Assembly: GCA_964527835.1 (NCBI GenBank)
Contig: CAZGNV010000009.1
Location: 31,225-95,224, forward strand
Direction: 5' to 3'
From: JAFDCJ01 sp964527835
GTDB lineage: Bacteria; Desulfobacterota; Desulfobacteria; Desulfobacterales; JAFDCJ01
Length of the DNA stretch: 64,000 nt
This document shows, in pieces, positions 1 through 9,178 of this stretch. The notes below the pieces were generated by a model that saw only the letters and a program-made list of their open reading frames with translations, ran no database searches and was not told where the DNA came from. How positions within the stretch are numbered: position 1 is the first letter of the stretch; every line of letters begins with the position of its first letter. The position numbers and the translations under genes are program-made.

Positions 1-2
1 AG

Positions 3-323
3 TGGCCGGGCTACAACATTGTCAAAGGCATGTTTGACGAAAACGATGCTGTTTTGCTGGGCATCACGGTGGACAACATCCCCACCCTGTATGCCTGGAC
101 CAAACAGATGGGCGACCTGTGGTTTCCGGTGCTGTCGGATTTCTGGCCCCACGGGGCGGTGGCCGCCCGTTACGGGGTGCTGCGCTCCGACGGGGTTTCG
201 GAAAGGGCGCTTTTTTTTATCGACAAGCAGGGCATTATCCGTGACATCCAGGTCAATGATATCAACAAGCGGCCGGACCTGCAATCCTGTGCCACAGCAT
301 TGGAAAAAATGCAGGGTCAATAA
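3..323 (+). CDS. Peroxiredoxin (AhpC/TSA or Bcp type), C-terminal part only
   Basis: This is the 3' end of a gene that begins before the window; the frame is open from base 3 to TAA at 321-323. The visible 106 residues read as the second half of a thioredoxin-fold peroxiredoxin: a short strand (LLGITVDN), a helix, the FPVLSDF strand typical of peroxiredoxins, then ARYGVLRSDGVSERALFFIDKQG, in which 'RALFFIDKQGIIR' is the usual strand before the final helix. The peroxidatic cysteine would lie upstream and cannot be seen. Its role, by family, is reduction of peroxides using thiols. The TlpA-like gene follows after 45 bases, so the two may be cotranscribed. The protein could also be a redoxin-domain thiol-disulfide protein. 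Confidence 0.7.
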   Translation, partial: WPGYNIVKGMFDENDAVLLGITVDNIPTLYAWTKQMGDLWFPVLSDFWPHGAVAARYGVLRSDGVSERALFFIDKQGIIRDIQVNDINKRPDLQSCATALEKMQGQ

Positions 324-368
324 TTGTTGATCAGGTTTTTGGACCTGAAAGAAGCAGGAGTAAACATT

Positions 369-848
369 ATGCGGTTTGCCGCCCGCAGGGTATTGCTGAC
401 AGCGGTGTTGGCAACGGTTTTGCTTGTAAGCATGGCTTTTCGGGCCGGCGCCGGGGTGACGGTAAAACGCATTGACGAGGCAGCCCTGGAGCAGTTGCTG
501 CAGACCAAAGACAATCGATTGCTGGTCAGTTTCATGGCGGCCTGGTGCGGGCCCTGCATGGATGAACTGCCGATTCTAAACAGGTTGTATAAAAAACATG
601 CCCCCCGGGGACTGCGGCTGATCGGCATCAGCATCGATCTGGAGGGTCCCGCAGCCATGCAGCCCATCGTCACCGATTTGAAAATCGATTTTCCGGTTTA
701 CTGGTATGGCGAAAAGGCGGTGGCCCGGTTTAAGTTGAATGCCATTCCCATGTTGTTTTTTATCAGCCGGGGAAAGGTCGTGGAACGCATCTACGGCTGC
801 CGCTCCGAAAAATTTCTTGAAAAAAAGATCCGCTCGTTCCTGCCCTGA
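369..848 (+). CDS. Exported TlpA/thioredoxin-like thiol-disulfide protein
   Basis: A 159-residue protein with an N-terminal signal or anchor segment (MRFAARR, then about 20 hydrophobic residues) and a thioredoxin domain with the redox motif WCGPC at about residues 59-63. The cis-proline is in NAIPMLFF. By family it is a periplasmic thiol:disulfide oxidoreductase (TlpA/ResA/CcmG group). An in-frame TTG at 324 directly follows the previous stop, but the ATG at 369, preceded by GCAGGAG, makes a normal signal peptide, so I use it. DsbD, which can feed electrons to such proteins, lies 1.3 kb away (2150-4036). The exact substrate (cytochrome c maturation or general repair) cannot be told. Confidence 0.8.
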   Translation: MRFAARRVLLTAVLATVLLVSMAFRAGAGVTVKRIDEAALEQLLQTKDNRLLVSFMAAWCGPCMDELPILNRLYKKHAPRGLRLIGISIDLEGPAAMQPIVTDLKIDFPVYWYGEKAVARFKLNAIPMLFFISRGKVVERIYGCRSEKFLEKKIRSFLP

Positions 849-869
849 CAGCAACCCACCAGGATAATA

Positions 870-1130
870 AAATTTGACGGTCCCGTAAAAAGCTTGTTTA
901 GGCCGCTATCGGCAACCTATGAACAACGAACTTGGGTTGACTTCGTTGGAAGTCATTTTCGAGCGACATCAACCCTTTTCGGGAAGAGAGCCGTGAAGGG
1001 TTGAGCGTTAAGAATCGCAAGCTATTTTAGCCTGTTACTAATACTTCTTGCGATTTAGCGAAACCCTGAACGGCTCCCGAAAAGGCTTGCGGAGCGAGAA
1101 AATGTTACTTTTTACGGCTTCATCAAATTT
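870..1130. repeat. Full-length copy of a dispersed inverted-repeat element (261 bp)
   Basis: The ends form an imperfect terminal inverted repeat: AAATTTGA, five variable bases, CCGTAAAAAG on the left, and the reverse complement on the right (CTTTTTACGG, then TTCATCAAATTT). Inside, CCTTTTCGGGA at about 974 through ATCGCAAG at about 1020 pairs with CTTGCGATTTAGCG through CCCGAAAAGG at about 1047-1085, so the interior can fold into a long hairpin with a loop near 1021-1046. No open frame runs through it. Related full or partial copies are at 13880, 13946, 15166, 16146, 29902, 46686, 60903 and 63833. It fills most of the 443-base gap between the TlpA-like gene and mscS; in 1131-1291 I see only the leader of mscS. 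Confidence 0.85.
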
Positions 1131-1291
1131 GCCGCCATCCAAATACGGCTTGTCTTTTTGAAATTTGTCATTATCTTTGCGTTAATTGTGTTGCACCCGA
1201 ACCGGCATTCAATGGTGGTAGCACCTTAAAATATAGATCATTTTCACCCCTCGAAGCAGTCATTGCATCATAAAGCAAAGGAGAAAAACAA

Positions 1292-2113
1292 ATGGATTTA
1301 TCCGCCATATTGGCCAAGGTGTATGAATTGTTGACCGTTTACGGACTCAAAGTCGTGGCCGCCATTGTTATTTTTGTCGTCGGGCGCTGGGTGGCCAAGG
1401 CAGTTACCAGCGGCATCAGGAAAATGATGAACCGCGCCAAAACCGATCCAACCCTGGTAAAGTTTGTAGGCAACCTGTGCTACATTGCCCTGCTGGCCTT
1501 CGTGATTATCGCCGCGTTGAATCAGCTGGGGATTCAAACCACCTCCTTTATCGCCATTCTGGGTGCCGCCGGCCTGGCCGTCGGCCTGGCGCTGCAGGGA
1601 TCCCTGGGAAATTTTGCCGCCGGCGTGCTGATGATCATCTTCAGGCCCATCAAGGTCGGTGATTTCATTGAAGGCGCGGGGGTGGCCGGCACCGTGGAGG
1701 AGATCCAGATTTTCACCACCCAGCTTGTGACCCCGGACAACAAAACCGTGATCATTCCCAACGCCAAAATGACCGGCGACAACATCATCAACTACACCAT
1801 GAAAGGCACCCGGCGGGTGGATATCGTTTTCGGCATCAGCTACGAGGATGACATCGATAAGGCCCGCCAGATCATCGAAGAGGTCATCGGCGCCGATGAG
1901 CGCCTGTTGCAAGACCCCCAGGCGGTGGTGCTTGTCTCCGAGCTGGCCGACAGCAGTGTCAATCTTACCCTGCGCGCCTGGACGACCGCCGAGGACTACT
2001 GGGGGTTTTATTTTGACACCATGGAAAAAGTCAAAAAGCAGTTTGACGCCCAGGGCATCACGATTCCGTTTCCCCAGCGTGATGTGCATATGTACGAGCA
2101 TAAGGTGGAATAA
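1292..2113 (+). CDS. mscS: Small-conductance mechanosensitive channel, MscS family
   Basis: A 273-residue inner-membrane protein of the usual MscS length. Three transmembrane helices are visible (about residues 15-40, 60-85 and 85-115). The pore helix is Gly/Ala rich (GAAGLAVGLALQGSLGNF), followed by the hallmark FRPIKVGDFI that opens the beta domain, and a cytoplasmic alpha/beta domain to the C terminus. By family it opens under membrane tension to release solutes on hypo-osmotic shock. The ATG at 1292 has AAAGGAG a few bases upstream. It is convergent with dsbD; the 36-base gap holds a hairpin (CCGCATT 2114-2120 with AATGCGG 2131-2137). Confidence 0.93.
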   Translation: MDLSAILAKVYELLTVYGLKVVAAIVIFVVGRWVAKAVTSGIRKMMNRAKTDPTLVKFVGNLCYIALLAFVIIAALNQLGIQTTSFIAILGAAGLAVGLALQGSLGNFAAGVLMIIFRPIKVGDFIEGAGVAGTVEEIQIFTTQLVTPDNKTVIIPNAKMTGDNIINYTMKGTRRVDIVFGISYEDDIDKARQIIEEVIGADERLLQDPQAVVLVSELADSSVNLTLRAWTTAEDYWGFYFDTMEKVKKQFDAQGITIPFPQRDVHMYEHKVE

Positions 2114-2149
2114 CCGCATTGGGAGGTCGGAATGCGGAAGTCGGAAGGG

Positions 2150-4036
2150 TCAGTCGGAAGCGGGCCCGCCCTTTAATGCGTTGGTGACGGCATCATACAG
2201 TTGGTCGGCGGTGTAAAAATCGCTTTTCAGCACGATGGTGCCGTCGGGCGCAAAGACAACCAGCAGCGGGATGGTCAGGTAACCGAGCTCGTTTAGTTTG
2301 GCCTTTCCCGCGGGGGTGCTGCCGGTGATGTCCACCTTCATCGGGATAATATCTTGGTTGTCAAAAAGCCCCGCAATTTTGGAGGTGTTTAAAACTCCCT
2401 GCTCCAGGGCCTTGCAATTCAAACACCACTCCGCGGTAAACACCATGACGACCACCCGCCGCCGGCTGATCTCCGTTTCGAAGCGTTGCGGGGTGTAGGC
2501 GACCCAGTCAATCGGTCCCTTGCTGGTCAACTGAACCGCTGCCCAGGCGGACAGGGCTACCATGAGAATGCCGAGGCCGGCAAAAAAGACAGTCGTTTTG
2601 CTGGCGGGTGCAATCTGAAGGGCTCGCCAGGCCAGCCATCCGCCGGCAGCGATGCAAAATCCCATCACCGGCCACCAGTACAATTTGCTGGGCGGGGCCA
2701 GGGGGGAGGCAAAAAGGGTGGTCAGTCCCACGCCGATAAAATAGGCTGCAGCGGCAAGCATCAACAATCCCATGATTTGTTTGACCAACTCACTGGCCGG
2801 CCCGGTTTTGGGCATTTTTTCCACCAGGGCCGGCCGGGCGGACAGGACCAAATAGGGCAGCGCCATGCCGGTGCCGATGGCCGCAAAAGTGGCCAGGGTG
2901 GTGGCCGGGGACTGGGTGGCGGCCCAGGCCGCAGCGGCTCCCATAAACGGCGCGGTGCAGGGAGTCGACAAAACCGCCGCCAGCACTCCCAGTGCAAAAG
3001 AGCCCCGGCGGGTGTCCTGGGCGGGGTTGATCAGGTATATAAAACCCGGCAGCCGCATGGAAAAAAAACCGAACATGCCAAAAGCCATAACGGCGATGAT
3101 TGCACCCACCGCCAGGGTGAAAGCCGGATATTGAAACAACTGGCTGGTGGCGCTAAACCCGCTGACCAGGGCAATCAGGGCCCCCAGAGCCAGCCAGAAC
3201 ACCAGAATCCCGGCGGACATGGCCAGGCCCAGGATAAAGCATTTTTTGCGATTGCCGGCGACATGCGACAGGCTGATGATTTTAATGGGAATCAGCGGCA
3301 GCACGCAGGGGGTCAGGTTCAGCAGCAGGCCGCCCAAGGCGGCTGTCAGCAGCAGCAGCAGCAGCCCCCATCCCGAGGCGGCATCGATGGCAAAACTCCA
3401 GCCGAACATATCGAAATTGACCCCCTGGGGGACGGCCGTCGCCGCTGGCTGTTGATCGCCGGCAAACAGGGGGGCATTGATTTGGCTGACCGCAGATCCG
3501 GCCGCGACGACTTCGATGGCTGCCGGAATGGAGATCTTAGCGGGAAACAGGCAGTAATTGTCCGCACAGGCCTGGTAGGCCAACTCCAATTTCAGTTTAT
3601 ATACCCGCGGTGCCAGCGATTTTTCCAGTTTGACCGGCAGGTGGAAAACCACCCGTCCTTCAAAGGACATCAAATCCCCGGCGGCATAGGCAACCTTGAC
3701 GCCAACAGCTTGCGGGTAATGGGGGGCGGCGATGGTGATTCCGTCGTCGGCCGTGACAACCGTCAGCCGGGTGGGATAAGGTTTGAAGTCCTTGAATGCT
3801 TTGATCTGGCGCGCATCGGCATTGATATGAAATCCCTTTTTGATATCGGCCACCACCGCCAGGGTGAGCATGTCGCCGGGGCGTGCCCGATCCTGCGACC
3901 AGGCGGTGCTGACCGTGACGACCTGCTCATCGGATGCATTCAACCCCGCAGCCGGAGCCGTGAACTGCGAGGCCAGGATGACTGCGATGGTTAAAACCAG
4001 AATAATCCTTGCCAATAACCTGCTCATATTCAGCAT
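2150..4036 (-). CDS. dsbD: Thiol:disulfide interchange protein DsbD
   Basis: A 628-residue protein with all three DsbD modules. There is a signal peptide, then an N-terminal periplasmic domain with the cysteine pair in YQACADNYC (about residues 155-165). Eight or so membrane helices follow, carrying the two conserved cysteines in LTPCVLPLIP and STPCTAPFMGAA. The C-terminal thioredoxin domain has AEWCLNCKALE. It moves electrons from cytoplasmic thioredoxin to periplasmic partners, possibly including the TlpA-like protein at 369-848. The start could also be the ATG three codons further in (4027); neither has a strong ribosome site. The length matches the family. Confidence 0.93.
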   Translation of the reverse strand: MLNMSRLLARIILVLTIAVILASQFTAPAAGLNASDEQVVTVSTAWSQDRARPGDMLTLAVVADIKKGFHINADARQIKAFKDFKPYPTRLTVVTADDGITIAAPHYPQAVGVKVAYAAGDLMSFEGRVVFHLPVKLEKSLAPRVYKLKLELAYQACADNYCLFPAKISIPAAIEVVAAGSAVSQINAPLFAGDQQPAATAVPQGVNFDMFGWSFAIDAASGWGLLLLLLTAALGGLLLNLTPCVLPLIPIKIISLSHVAGNRKKCFILGLAMSAGILVFWLALGALIALVSGFSATSQLFQYPAFTLAVGAIIAVMAFGMFGFFSMRLPGFIYLINPAQDTRRGSFALGVLAAVLSTPCTAPFMGAAAAWAATQSPATTLATFAAIGTGMALPYLVLSARPALVEKMPKTGPASELVKQIMGLLMLAAAAYFIGVGLTTLFASPLAPPSKLYWWPVMGFCIAAGGWLAWRALQIAPASKTTVFFAGLGILMVALSAWAAVQLTSKGPIDWVAYTPQRFETEISRRRVVVMVFTAEWCLNCKALEQGVLNTSKIAGLFDNQDIIPMKVDITGSTPAGKAKLNELGYLTIPLLVVFAPDGTIVLKSDFYTADQLYDAVTNALKGGPASD

Positions 4037-4187
4037 CTTAACCAGTTTTTAGCCCTCACACTGTCTGGGTACATTCTTAATAAATTGCAGAAAGCGCTGT
4101 GCCGGTTGGACATTTTAATCGCTGCTGATAAAAACATCCCACCTGCGCTTAGTATGTATTTGTTTACCAGAACTTTGATGTTGTGCA

Positions 4188-4329
4188 GTGTCCGTCCACA
4201 AATAGTAGATTTTGGTTCGCAGCAAGGCCTGAGCGATTTTGAAACCGCAGGCATAGTTCGCTATGTCGAGGATTTCAAAAGAGCGAAAACGCCGCTGCGG
4301 GCCGAAATATGCTGTTTGTGGATGGGCAC
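4188..4329. repeat. Long imperfect palindrome downstream of fdhE
   Basis: The left arm (TCCGTCCACAAA, 4191-4202) matches the reverse complement of the right arm (TTTGTGGATGGGCA, about 4315-4328). Pairing continues with mismatches through CGCAGC/GCTGCG and TTTTGAAA/TTTCAAAA to the centre at GCATAGTTCGCTATG (4251-4265). The total is about 142 bp. The right arm ends at the stop codon of fdhE (4331-4329 on the minus strand). It has no T-run, so it is not a classic terminator, though it can form a very stable hairpin in the fdhE transcript. Confidence 0.7.
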
Positions 4330-5198
4330 TATGCTTGCATAAACAGTCGCACCCCGCTCCCATAGCCCATCTCGGCGGCCTTGTAATCCAGGTGCAGCGA
4401 GGCGATCTGCTCCAGCGGGGGATAGATCAGGCGCCCGGCTTGGCGCGTGTCGACGGTTTTCAGGTACTTCTTGCACTGGTCACAAACATCGACCCGCATT
4501 TCCTTTTCATGTTCACTGAAAAAATACTGCAGGGTTTTGCCGTCGCGGTTTTCGCAAAACGGACAAAAGACGCGTTTTGCCGGCCATTGGTGCCAGCAGA
4601 AGCTGCAGACCAATGATCGGCTGCCCTCGGCGGATAATATTGAAAGAATCGGTGCGCTGCCGCAAATGGGGCAATAGCCCTTCTCCCACGGGGCATTCTT
4701 TTTCAGATAAGCTGCAAGCTGTTCGGCGGCCAGCGTCAGGGAGGGTTTTAAACTGTTATAGGTGATAAAGCCGAGCACCTGCTTGTCGATTTTCAATTCG
4801 GCGGCGATATTTTCGAATAAGGCCTCGTTGCCGTCAAGCAGTCCCGTAAAAAGCTCACCGGGTTTTAACGCTTTATCCGCAGCCTTTAAAATTGTTTCAG
4901 CGCTGGCGGCCATTTGCGGATTTGCACCCTGAGCGAGATGACAAATCGTGGTAAACAGGTGGCCGGCCTCGGTTTTATCAAAGACAAATTCTTTGATTTC
5001 AATGAGCGGGAAATTTTCCTGCGCTTTGATGGTCAGCATCTTGGGGGGAATTTGAAGCGGTTCAACCCGGGTGCGCTCCCGGCTTGCATGCTGGGCATCA
5101 AAAATACGACCGTAAAAATCAAGCATCTCGGCGTAAACCGGTTGGGTTTTTTTTACGGCTGCCACCGCCTGTTTGACCTGCTCGGATCTGAATTTCAT
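4329..5198 (-). CDS. fdhE: Formate dehydrogenase accessory protein FdhE
   Basis: A 289-residue cytoplasmic protein. The C-terminal half is a rubredoxin-like zinc/iron binding region with four CxxC pairs: CPICGS (about residue 180), CSFC and CPFC (about 205-225) and CDQC (about 250), the FdhE signature. FdhE acts in maturation of Tat-exported formate dehydrogenase. I chose the ATG at 5198 because AAAGGAGGT stands seven bases before it; a longer frame to 5243 lacks such a site. It is the third gene after fdhA and fdhB on the same strand, but a terminator-like hairpin (5292-5330) lies between fdhB and fdhE, so its expression may be partly uncoupled. Confidence 0.88.
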   Translation of the reverse strand: MKFRSEQVKQAVAAVKKTQPVYAEMLDFYGRIFDAQHASRERTRVEPLQIPPKMLTIKAQENFPLIEIKEFVFDKTEAGHLFTTICHLAQGANPQMAASAETILKAADKALKPGELFTGLLDGNEALFENIAAELKIDKQVLGFITYNSLKPSLTLAAEQLAAYLKKNAPWEKGYCPICGSAPILSILSAEGSRSLVCSFCWHQWPAKRVFCPFCENRDGKTLQYFFSEHEKEMRVDVCDQCKKYLKTVDTRQAGRLIYPPLEQIASLHLDYKAAEMGYGSGVRLFMQA

Positions 5199-5291
5199 CG
5201 GACCTCCTTTGCCGGCGTTTGGTCCTTGCGATGTGTTTGGCACTTTCTCCCGGCATTTTGCTGGTTTTTATTTATCACATCTGCAAAAGAT

Positions 5292-5330
5292 AAAAAAGGG
5301 GAGTCGGATGAACTCCAACTCCCCCTTTTT
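5292..5330 (-). terminator. Rho-independent terminator or attenuator after fdhB
   Basis: AAAAAAGGGGAGT at 5292-5304 pairs with ACTCCCCCTTTTT at 5318-5330. Read on the minus strand, the GC stem is followed by a run of T at 5297-5292. It lies 29 bases after the fdhB stop and before fdhE. Confidence 0.8.
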
Positions 5331-5358
5331 GCAAATGTGACGGTTGCCGCCGCCGGTG

Positions 5359-6078
5359 TTATCCGATACTGGACACAATATCGGTCAAGGGCTGAAACAT
5401 TTTTTTCAGCGCCGCCTGGCGGGTGATGCCGTAGCTGCGCGCCGAGGCCACCGCGTGTTCATAATACAGTCCGGGTTCAAAATCCACCAGGTAAATGACG
5501 TTGACATCATCGGGATCTGCCAGCGAGGCCTTGGGAAATTTCTTTTTGGCCGTGGCCAGGTGCTCTTTGGCCAGTGACAGCATCTCCTCACGTTCGCCAA
5601 AGTTCATGGCCCCGGTGGGACAGGTCTTGACACAGGCCGGCGGCAGTCCATTTTGCACCCGGTCAATGCACATATCGCATTTGGCCAAAATCCCGTTGGG
5701 TCCCTTGCGCGGGATGTTATAGGGGCAGGATTCGATGATTTCATCGGTATTCAGCTCCCGGGTGCGGGCGGTGTATATGACCGCGCCGGTCTGGGGCTCC
5801 TGGTAGATGGCCCCTGGATCGCCGGCCGTTTCCAGACACGGCGGCTCCAGGCAGTGCCGGCATTGATCCGGGAAAAACAGCCATCTGACTTTGCCGTCGA
5901 TAATCACATCTTTCATACGCACCAGTTTGTAAGTATCGAAGGAGAGATCGGGTGGATTCTGGTATGAGCCGCTGTTGACCGTCTTGTCGGCCGGCAGATC
6001 ATGCCATTCTTTACAGGCCACCTGACAGCCCCTGCAGGCCGTGCACAGTGTCGTATCGATAAAAAAAGATTTGCTCAT
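5359..6078 (-). CDS. fdhB: Formate dehydrogenase beta subunit, ferredoxin-type [4Fe-4S] protein
   Basis: A 239-residue iron-sulfur subunit. Cysteine groups for four [4Fe-4S] clusters are visible: CTACRGCQVACKEW (about residues 12-25), CRHCLEPPC (about 73-83), CPYN, and CDMCIDR through CVKTCPTGA (about 133-155). It carries electrons from the molybdenum/tungsten subunit to an acceptor. There is no signal peptide and no C-terminal membrane helix, so it probably crosses the membrane with FdhA by the Tat route. It would act in a soluble periplasmic FdhAB, as in Desulfovibrio, where cytochrome c3 is the acceptor. The ribosome site GGAGGTGATC precedes the ATG; the gene follows fdhA by 22 bases. Confidence 0.92.
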   Translation of the reverse strand: MSKSFFIDTTLCTACRGCQVACKEWHDLPADKTVNSGSYQNPPDLSFDTYKLVRMKDVIIDGKVRWLFFPDQCRHCLEPPCLETAGDPGAIYQEPQTGAVIYTARTRELNTDEIIESCPYNIPRKGPNGILAKCDMCIDRVQNGLPPACVKTCPTGAMNFGEREEMLSLAKEHLATAKKKFPKASLADPDDVNVIYLVDFEPGLYYEHAVASARSYGITRQAALKKMFQPLTDIVSSIG

Positions 6079-6100
6079 CTTGGGATCACCTCCTTCTTAC

Positions 6101-9100
6101 TTATAGTTTGACGACATTGACCATAAAGGCCTTGGTTTCGGGGATCCGGGTGTTGGGATCACCGGTGCTGGGGGTCAGCAGGTTGGCGCTGTCCTCCTTG
6201 CCGTTCACCGGCTTTATCCAGCCGTAATGCCACGGAAAGCCGACCTGGTGAACCACGATGTTGCCCAGCTTGAACGGTTTGAACCGATGGCTGACAATCG
6301 CTGTACATTCCAGTGAACCCCTGGCGGATACTGCTTTGACGCGCTCGCCGTTTTTGATGCCTTTCAATTTGGCGAGCTCTTCGCTCATTTCCACGAACAC
6401 CTGGGGCTGCATTTCCAGCAGGTACGGTTGGTAGCGGGTCATGACCCCCGTCTGCCAGTGTTCGCTGACGCGGTAGGTGGTGCCCACATAGGGATAACGC
6501 GGGTCGCAGGTGGCCCACTGATCCTCTTTGCCCTTATAAACCGGGGCAGTGGGGTTCATGCGCTGGGCGTTCATGTAGTTTTTTTCCACCGGGCATTCCA
6601 GTGGTTCGTAATGCTCGGGGAAGGGACCATCGGCGCGGCCCGGCCCGAAAATCTGGCCGAAACCGTGTTTGCGCATGATGAAGGCATACTTGGTGTCCCT
6701 GCGCAGGGTCCCGTCGGGGTTTTCCATGGGATACCAGCCCCCGTCGGGCACATCGCCGACCCATTTCTTGGAAACGTACTTGCCGTTTTCGACCTTGCCC
6801 TCGAACTTGATCACCCAGTGCTTCTTGTCCCAGGGCTGCCCTTTCAAGTCGACCGAGGCGCGATTGTAAATGATGCGCCGGTTGACCGGCCAGGCCCAGG
6901 CAAACTGGGGATACAGCCCGATGTTGTTGGGCGCGTCCTTGAGGCTGCGACGGGCGGCCATGTTGCCTTTTTCGGTGTAGCTGTTGCAGTACAGCCAGTT
7001 GGCCGAAGAAGTCGAGCCGTCGGCCTGCAGGTAGGCGAAGCTGGGCACCAGGGTGCCTTTCTTGAATTTTTTGCCCTTGACCGTGACATCTTTCAGAAAA
7101 TAGCCGTTGATTTCCTTGGCCACCTTGTGCGGGTCGTATCGACCGTTGGTCACGTAGTCCCATTTGAGATTGATAATCGGTTCCGGCAGGGTGCCGGGGT
7201 CTTTCTGGTAGAGTTTTTTCAGCTGATCGCCTAACGCCATGATGATTTCGCCGTCAGGTCGGCTGTTACCCATGGGCTGGGGGCCCTGGTAGCGCCATTG
7301 CATCCAGCGGCCGCTGTTGGTGATGCTGCCTTCTTTTTCCACCGATACGCAGGCCGGCAGAAAAAAGACCTCGGTTTTGATGGTGGCCGGGTCCATGCCG
7401 GGCCCGCGCCAGAACGAGCCGGTTTCATTGTCGAAGATGTTGGTGTTGACCAGCCAGTCCAGGTTTTTCAGGCTTTCACGGGTTTTGTTGGCATTGGCTC
7501 CGCTGCAGGCCGGATTCTGACCCCAGGCCAGAAAACCCTTGATGGTGCCCTTGGACATTTCATCAAAGATGTCCAGCCAGGAGTAAGCCTTGCCGTCATC
7601 GACCTTTGGCAGCCAGCTGTAGCCGAATTCGTTTGCGGCCGTGGCCTTGTCGCCGAAAAAGGATTTCAGCAGGCTGACCGTGTACTTGGGGTAGTTCTGC
7701 CACCAGTTGGCTGACAGCGGATCCTTGCTGACCGGGGTCCATTTCTTGTTGTAGGCCGCCAGGGAAACATTGGATGCCCGCGGCGTTTTCAGATACCCCG
7801 GCCAGATGTGCCACAGCAGACAGTGGTCGGTGGAGCCCTGGACGTTGGATTCGCCGCGCAGGGCGTTGACCCCGCCTCCGGCAACTCCCATGTTGCCCAG
7901 CATCAGCTGAATCATTGCCATCATGCGGATGTTCTGGGTGCCCACAGTGTGCTGGGTCCAGCCCATGGCATACATGATGGTGCCGGCCTTGCCGACCTTG
8001 CCGGTGGCGGCATAGGTTTTGTAGACTTCCAGCAGGTCCTTTTCAGGGGTGCCGGTGATTTTGGAAACCAGCTGGGGGGTGTACCGGCTGTAATGTTTTT
8101 TGAGCAGCTGAAAAACGCAATGGGGGTCTTGAAGAGTCTTGTCCCTTTTGGGAACCCCGTTTGCATCCAGCTGGAAGGCCCATTTGCCCTTGTCGTATTT
8201 GCGCTTGTCGGAGATGTAGCCCGGGAACAGGCCGTCTTTGAACTGGTAAGCCTTGTTCACCAGAAAGGTGGCGTTGGTGTAATCAATGACATACTGTTTC
8301 TGGTAAAGATTGTTGTCGAGGATGTACTTCATCATCCCCCCCAGAAAAGCGATGTCCGTTCCGGAGCGCAGGGCGGTGTAAAAATCCGCCTTGGCGGAGG
8401 TGCGGGTGAAGCGGGGGTCGACACTGAGCAGCTTGGCCCCATTTTTCATGGCCTCTAGAACGTACTTGAACGAGATGGGATGGTTTTCGGCGGCATTGCT
8501 GCCCATGATTAGAATACAGTCACTGTTCTTGATGTCAATCCAGTGATTGGTCATTGCGCCGCGTCCGAACGACTCTGCCAGAGCCGCAACAGTGGCGCTG
8601 TGTCAGATACGGGCCTGGTGTTCGAGATACACGACGCCCGCTGCGCGCATCAGGGCCTGGTAGATCCAGCACTCTTCGTTGTCCATGGCCGCGCTGCCCA
8701 CCGAGGCGATGGCCGTGGTGCGGTTGACCACCTGCCCCTTGGCGTTTTTGTACTCGAAGGACTCATCCCGGGTGGCCTTGATGCGTTTGGCGATTTCGGT
8801 CAAGGCCCAGTCCCAGGACACCTTTTTCCACTGGCTGGAATAGGGGGCGCGGTACATGGGATCGGTGATGCGGTCCTTGTTTTCAACCAGCTGGGCCAGG
8901 GCCGCTCCCTTGGAGCATAGAGAACCGCGGTTGATCACATGGTCCGGGTCGCCTTCGATGTTGATGACCCGGCCGCTGCCGCTGCGGCTGGTTTGCACGA
9001 TGACGCCACAGCCGACGGCGCAGTAGGGACAGATGGAAAGAGTTTCCCTGGCGTAAGCGGTCTTGAGCATCTGGGCCTGGACTTTAACCGGGCGCAGGTC

Positions 9101-9178
9101 AAAACCCAGGCCGCTGACGGCAAGACCGGCGGCTGTGGCTCCGGTGATCTGGATAAACTCCCGTCGGTTGAGCTTCAT
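6101..9178 (-). CDS. fdhA: Formate dehydrogenase alpha subunit, selenocysteine-containing, Tat-exported
   Basis: Read through the in-frame UGA at 8605-8603 this is a 1025-residue protein with selenocysteine at residue 192. The context ARI-U-HSATVAALAESFGRGAMTNHW is the classic Sec site of FdhA/FdnG/FdhF proteins. The N terminus has a twin-arginine signal (NRREFIQITGA). A [4Fe-4S] motif (CPYCAVGCGVI, later CSKGAAL) follows, then the bis-MGD domains and a C-terminal molydopterin dinucleotide-binding domain. It oxidises formate to CO2 (or the reverse) in the periplasm. AAAGGAGGA precedes the ATG. Treating the two open frames (6101-8554 and 8603-9178) as separate genes would be wrong. No cytochrome b subunit follows. 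Confidence 0.95.
8570..8586 (-). promoter_or_regulatory. SECIS-like hairpin after the selenocysteine UGA of fdhA
   Basis: On the minus strand CGGCTCT pairs with AGAGTCG around a short GGC loop. The loop lies about 23 bases after the UGA (8605-8603), within the usual distance for bacterial SECIS elements, whose apical loop carries G residues read by SelB. Seen directly: the stem and spacing. Inferred: SelB binding. Confidence 0.65.

Noticed and set aside
1298..2119. 273-residue minus-strand open frame covering mscS
   Set aside because: Exact antisense of MscS with no recognisable domain; His/Gly/Asp rich as expected for a shadow frame.
2486..3994. 502-residue open frame on the plus strand opposite dsbD
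   Set aside because: It is a low-complexity, Gly/Gln/Arg-rich translation antisense to a fully convincing DsbD; a shadow of GC-rich codon use.
4085..4363. Small open frames on both strands around 4.1-4.3 kb
   Set aside because: They lie inside a long palindrome, which makes similar frames on both strands; no ribosome site or family match.
8555..8602. Break between two fdhA frames taken as a frameshift or pseudogene
   Set aside because: Both sides are in the same frame and the stop is a TGA at the exact selenocysteine position, with a SECIS-like hairpin.
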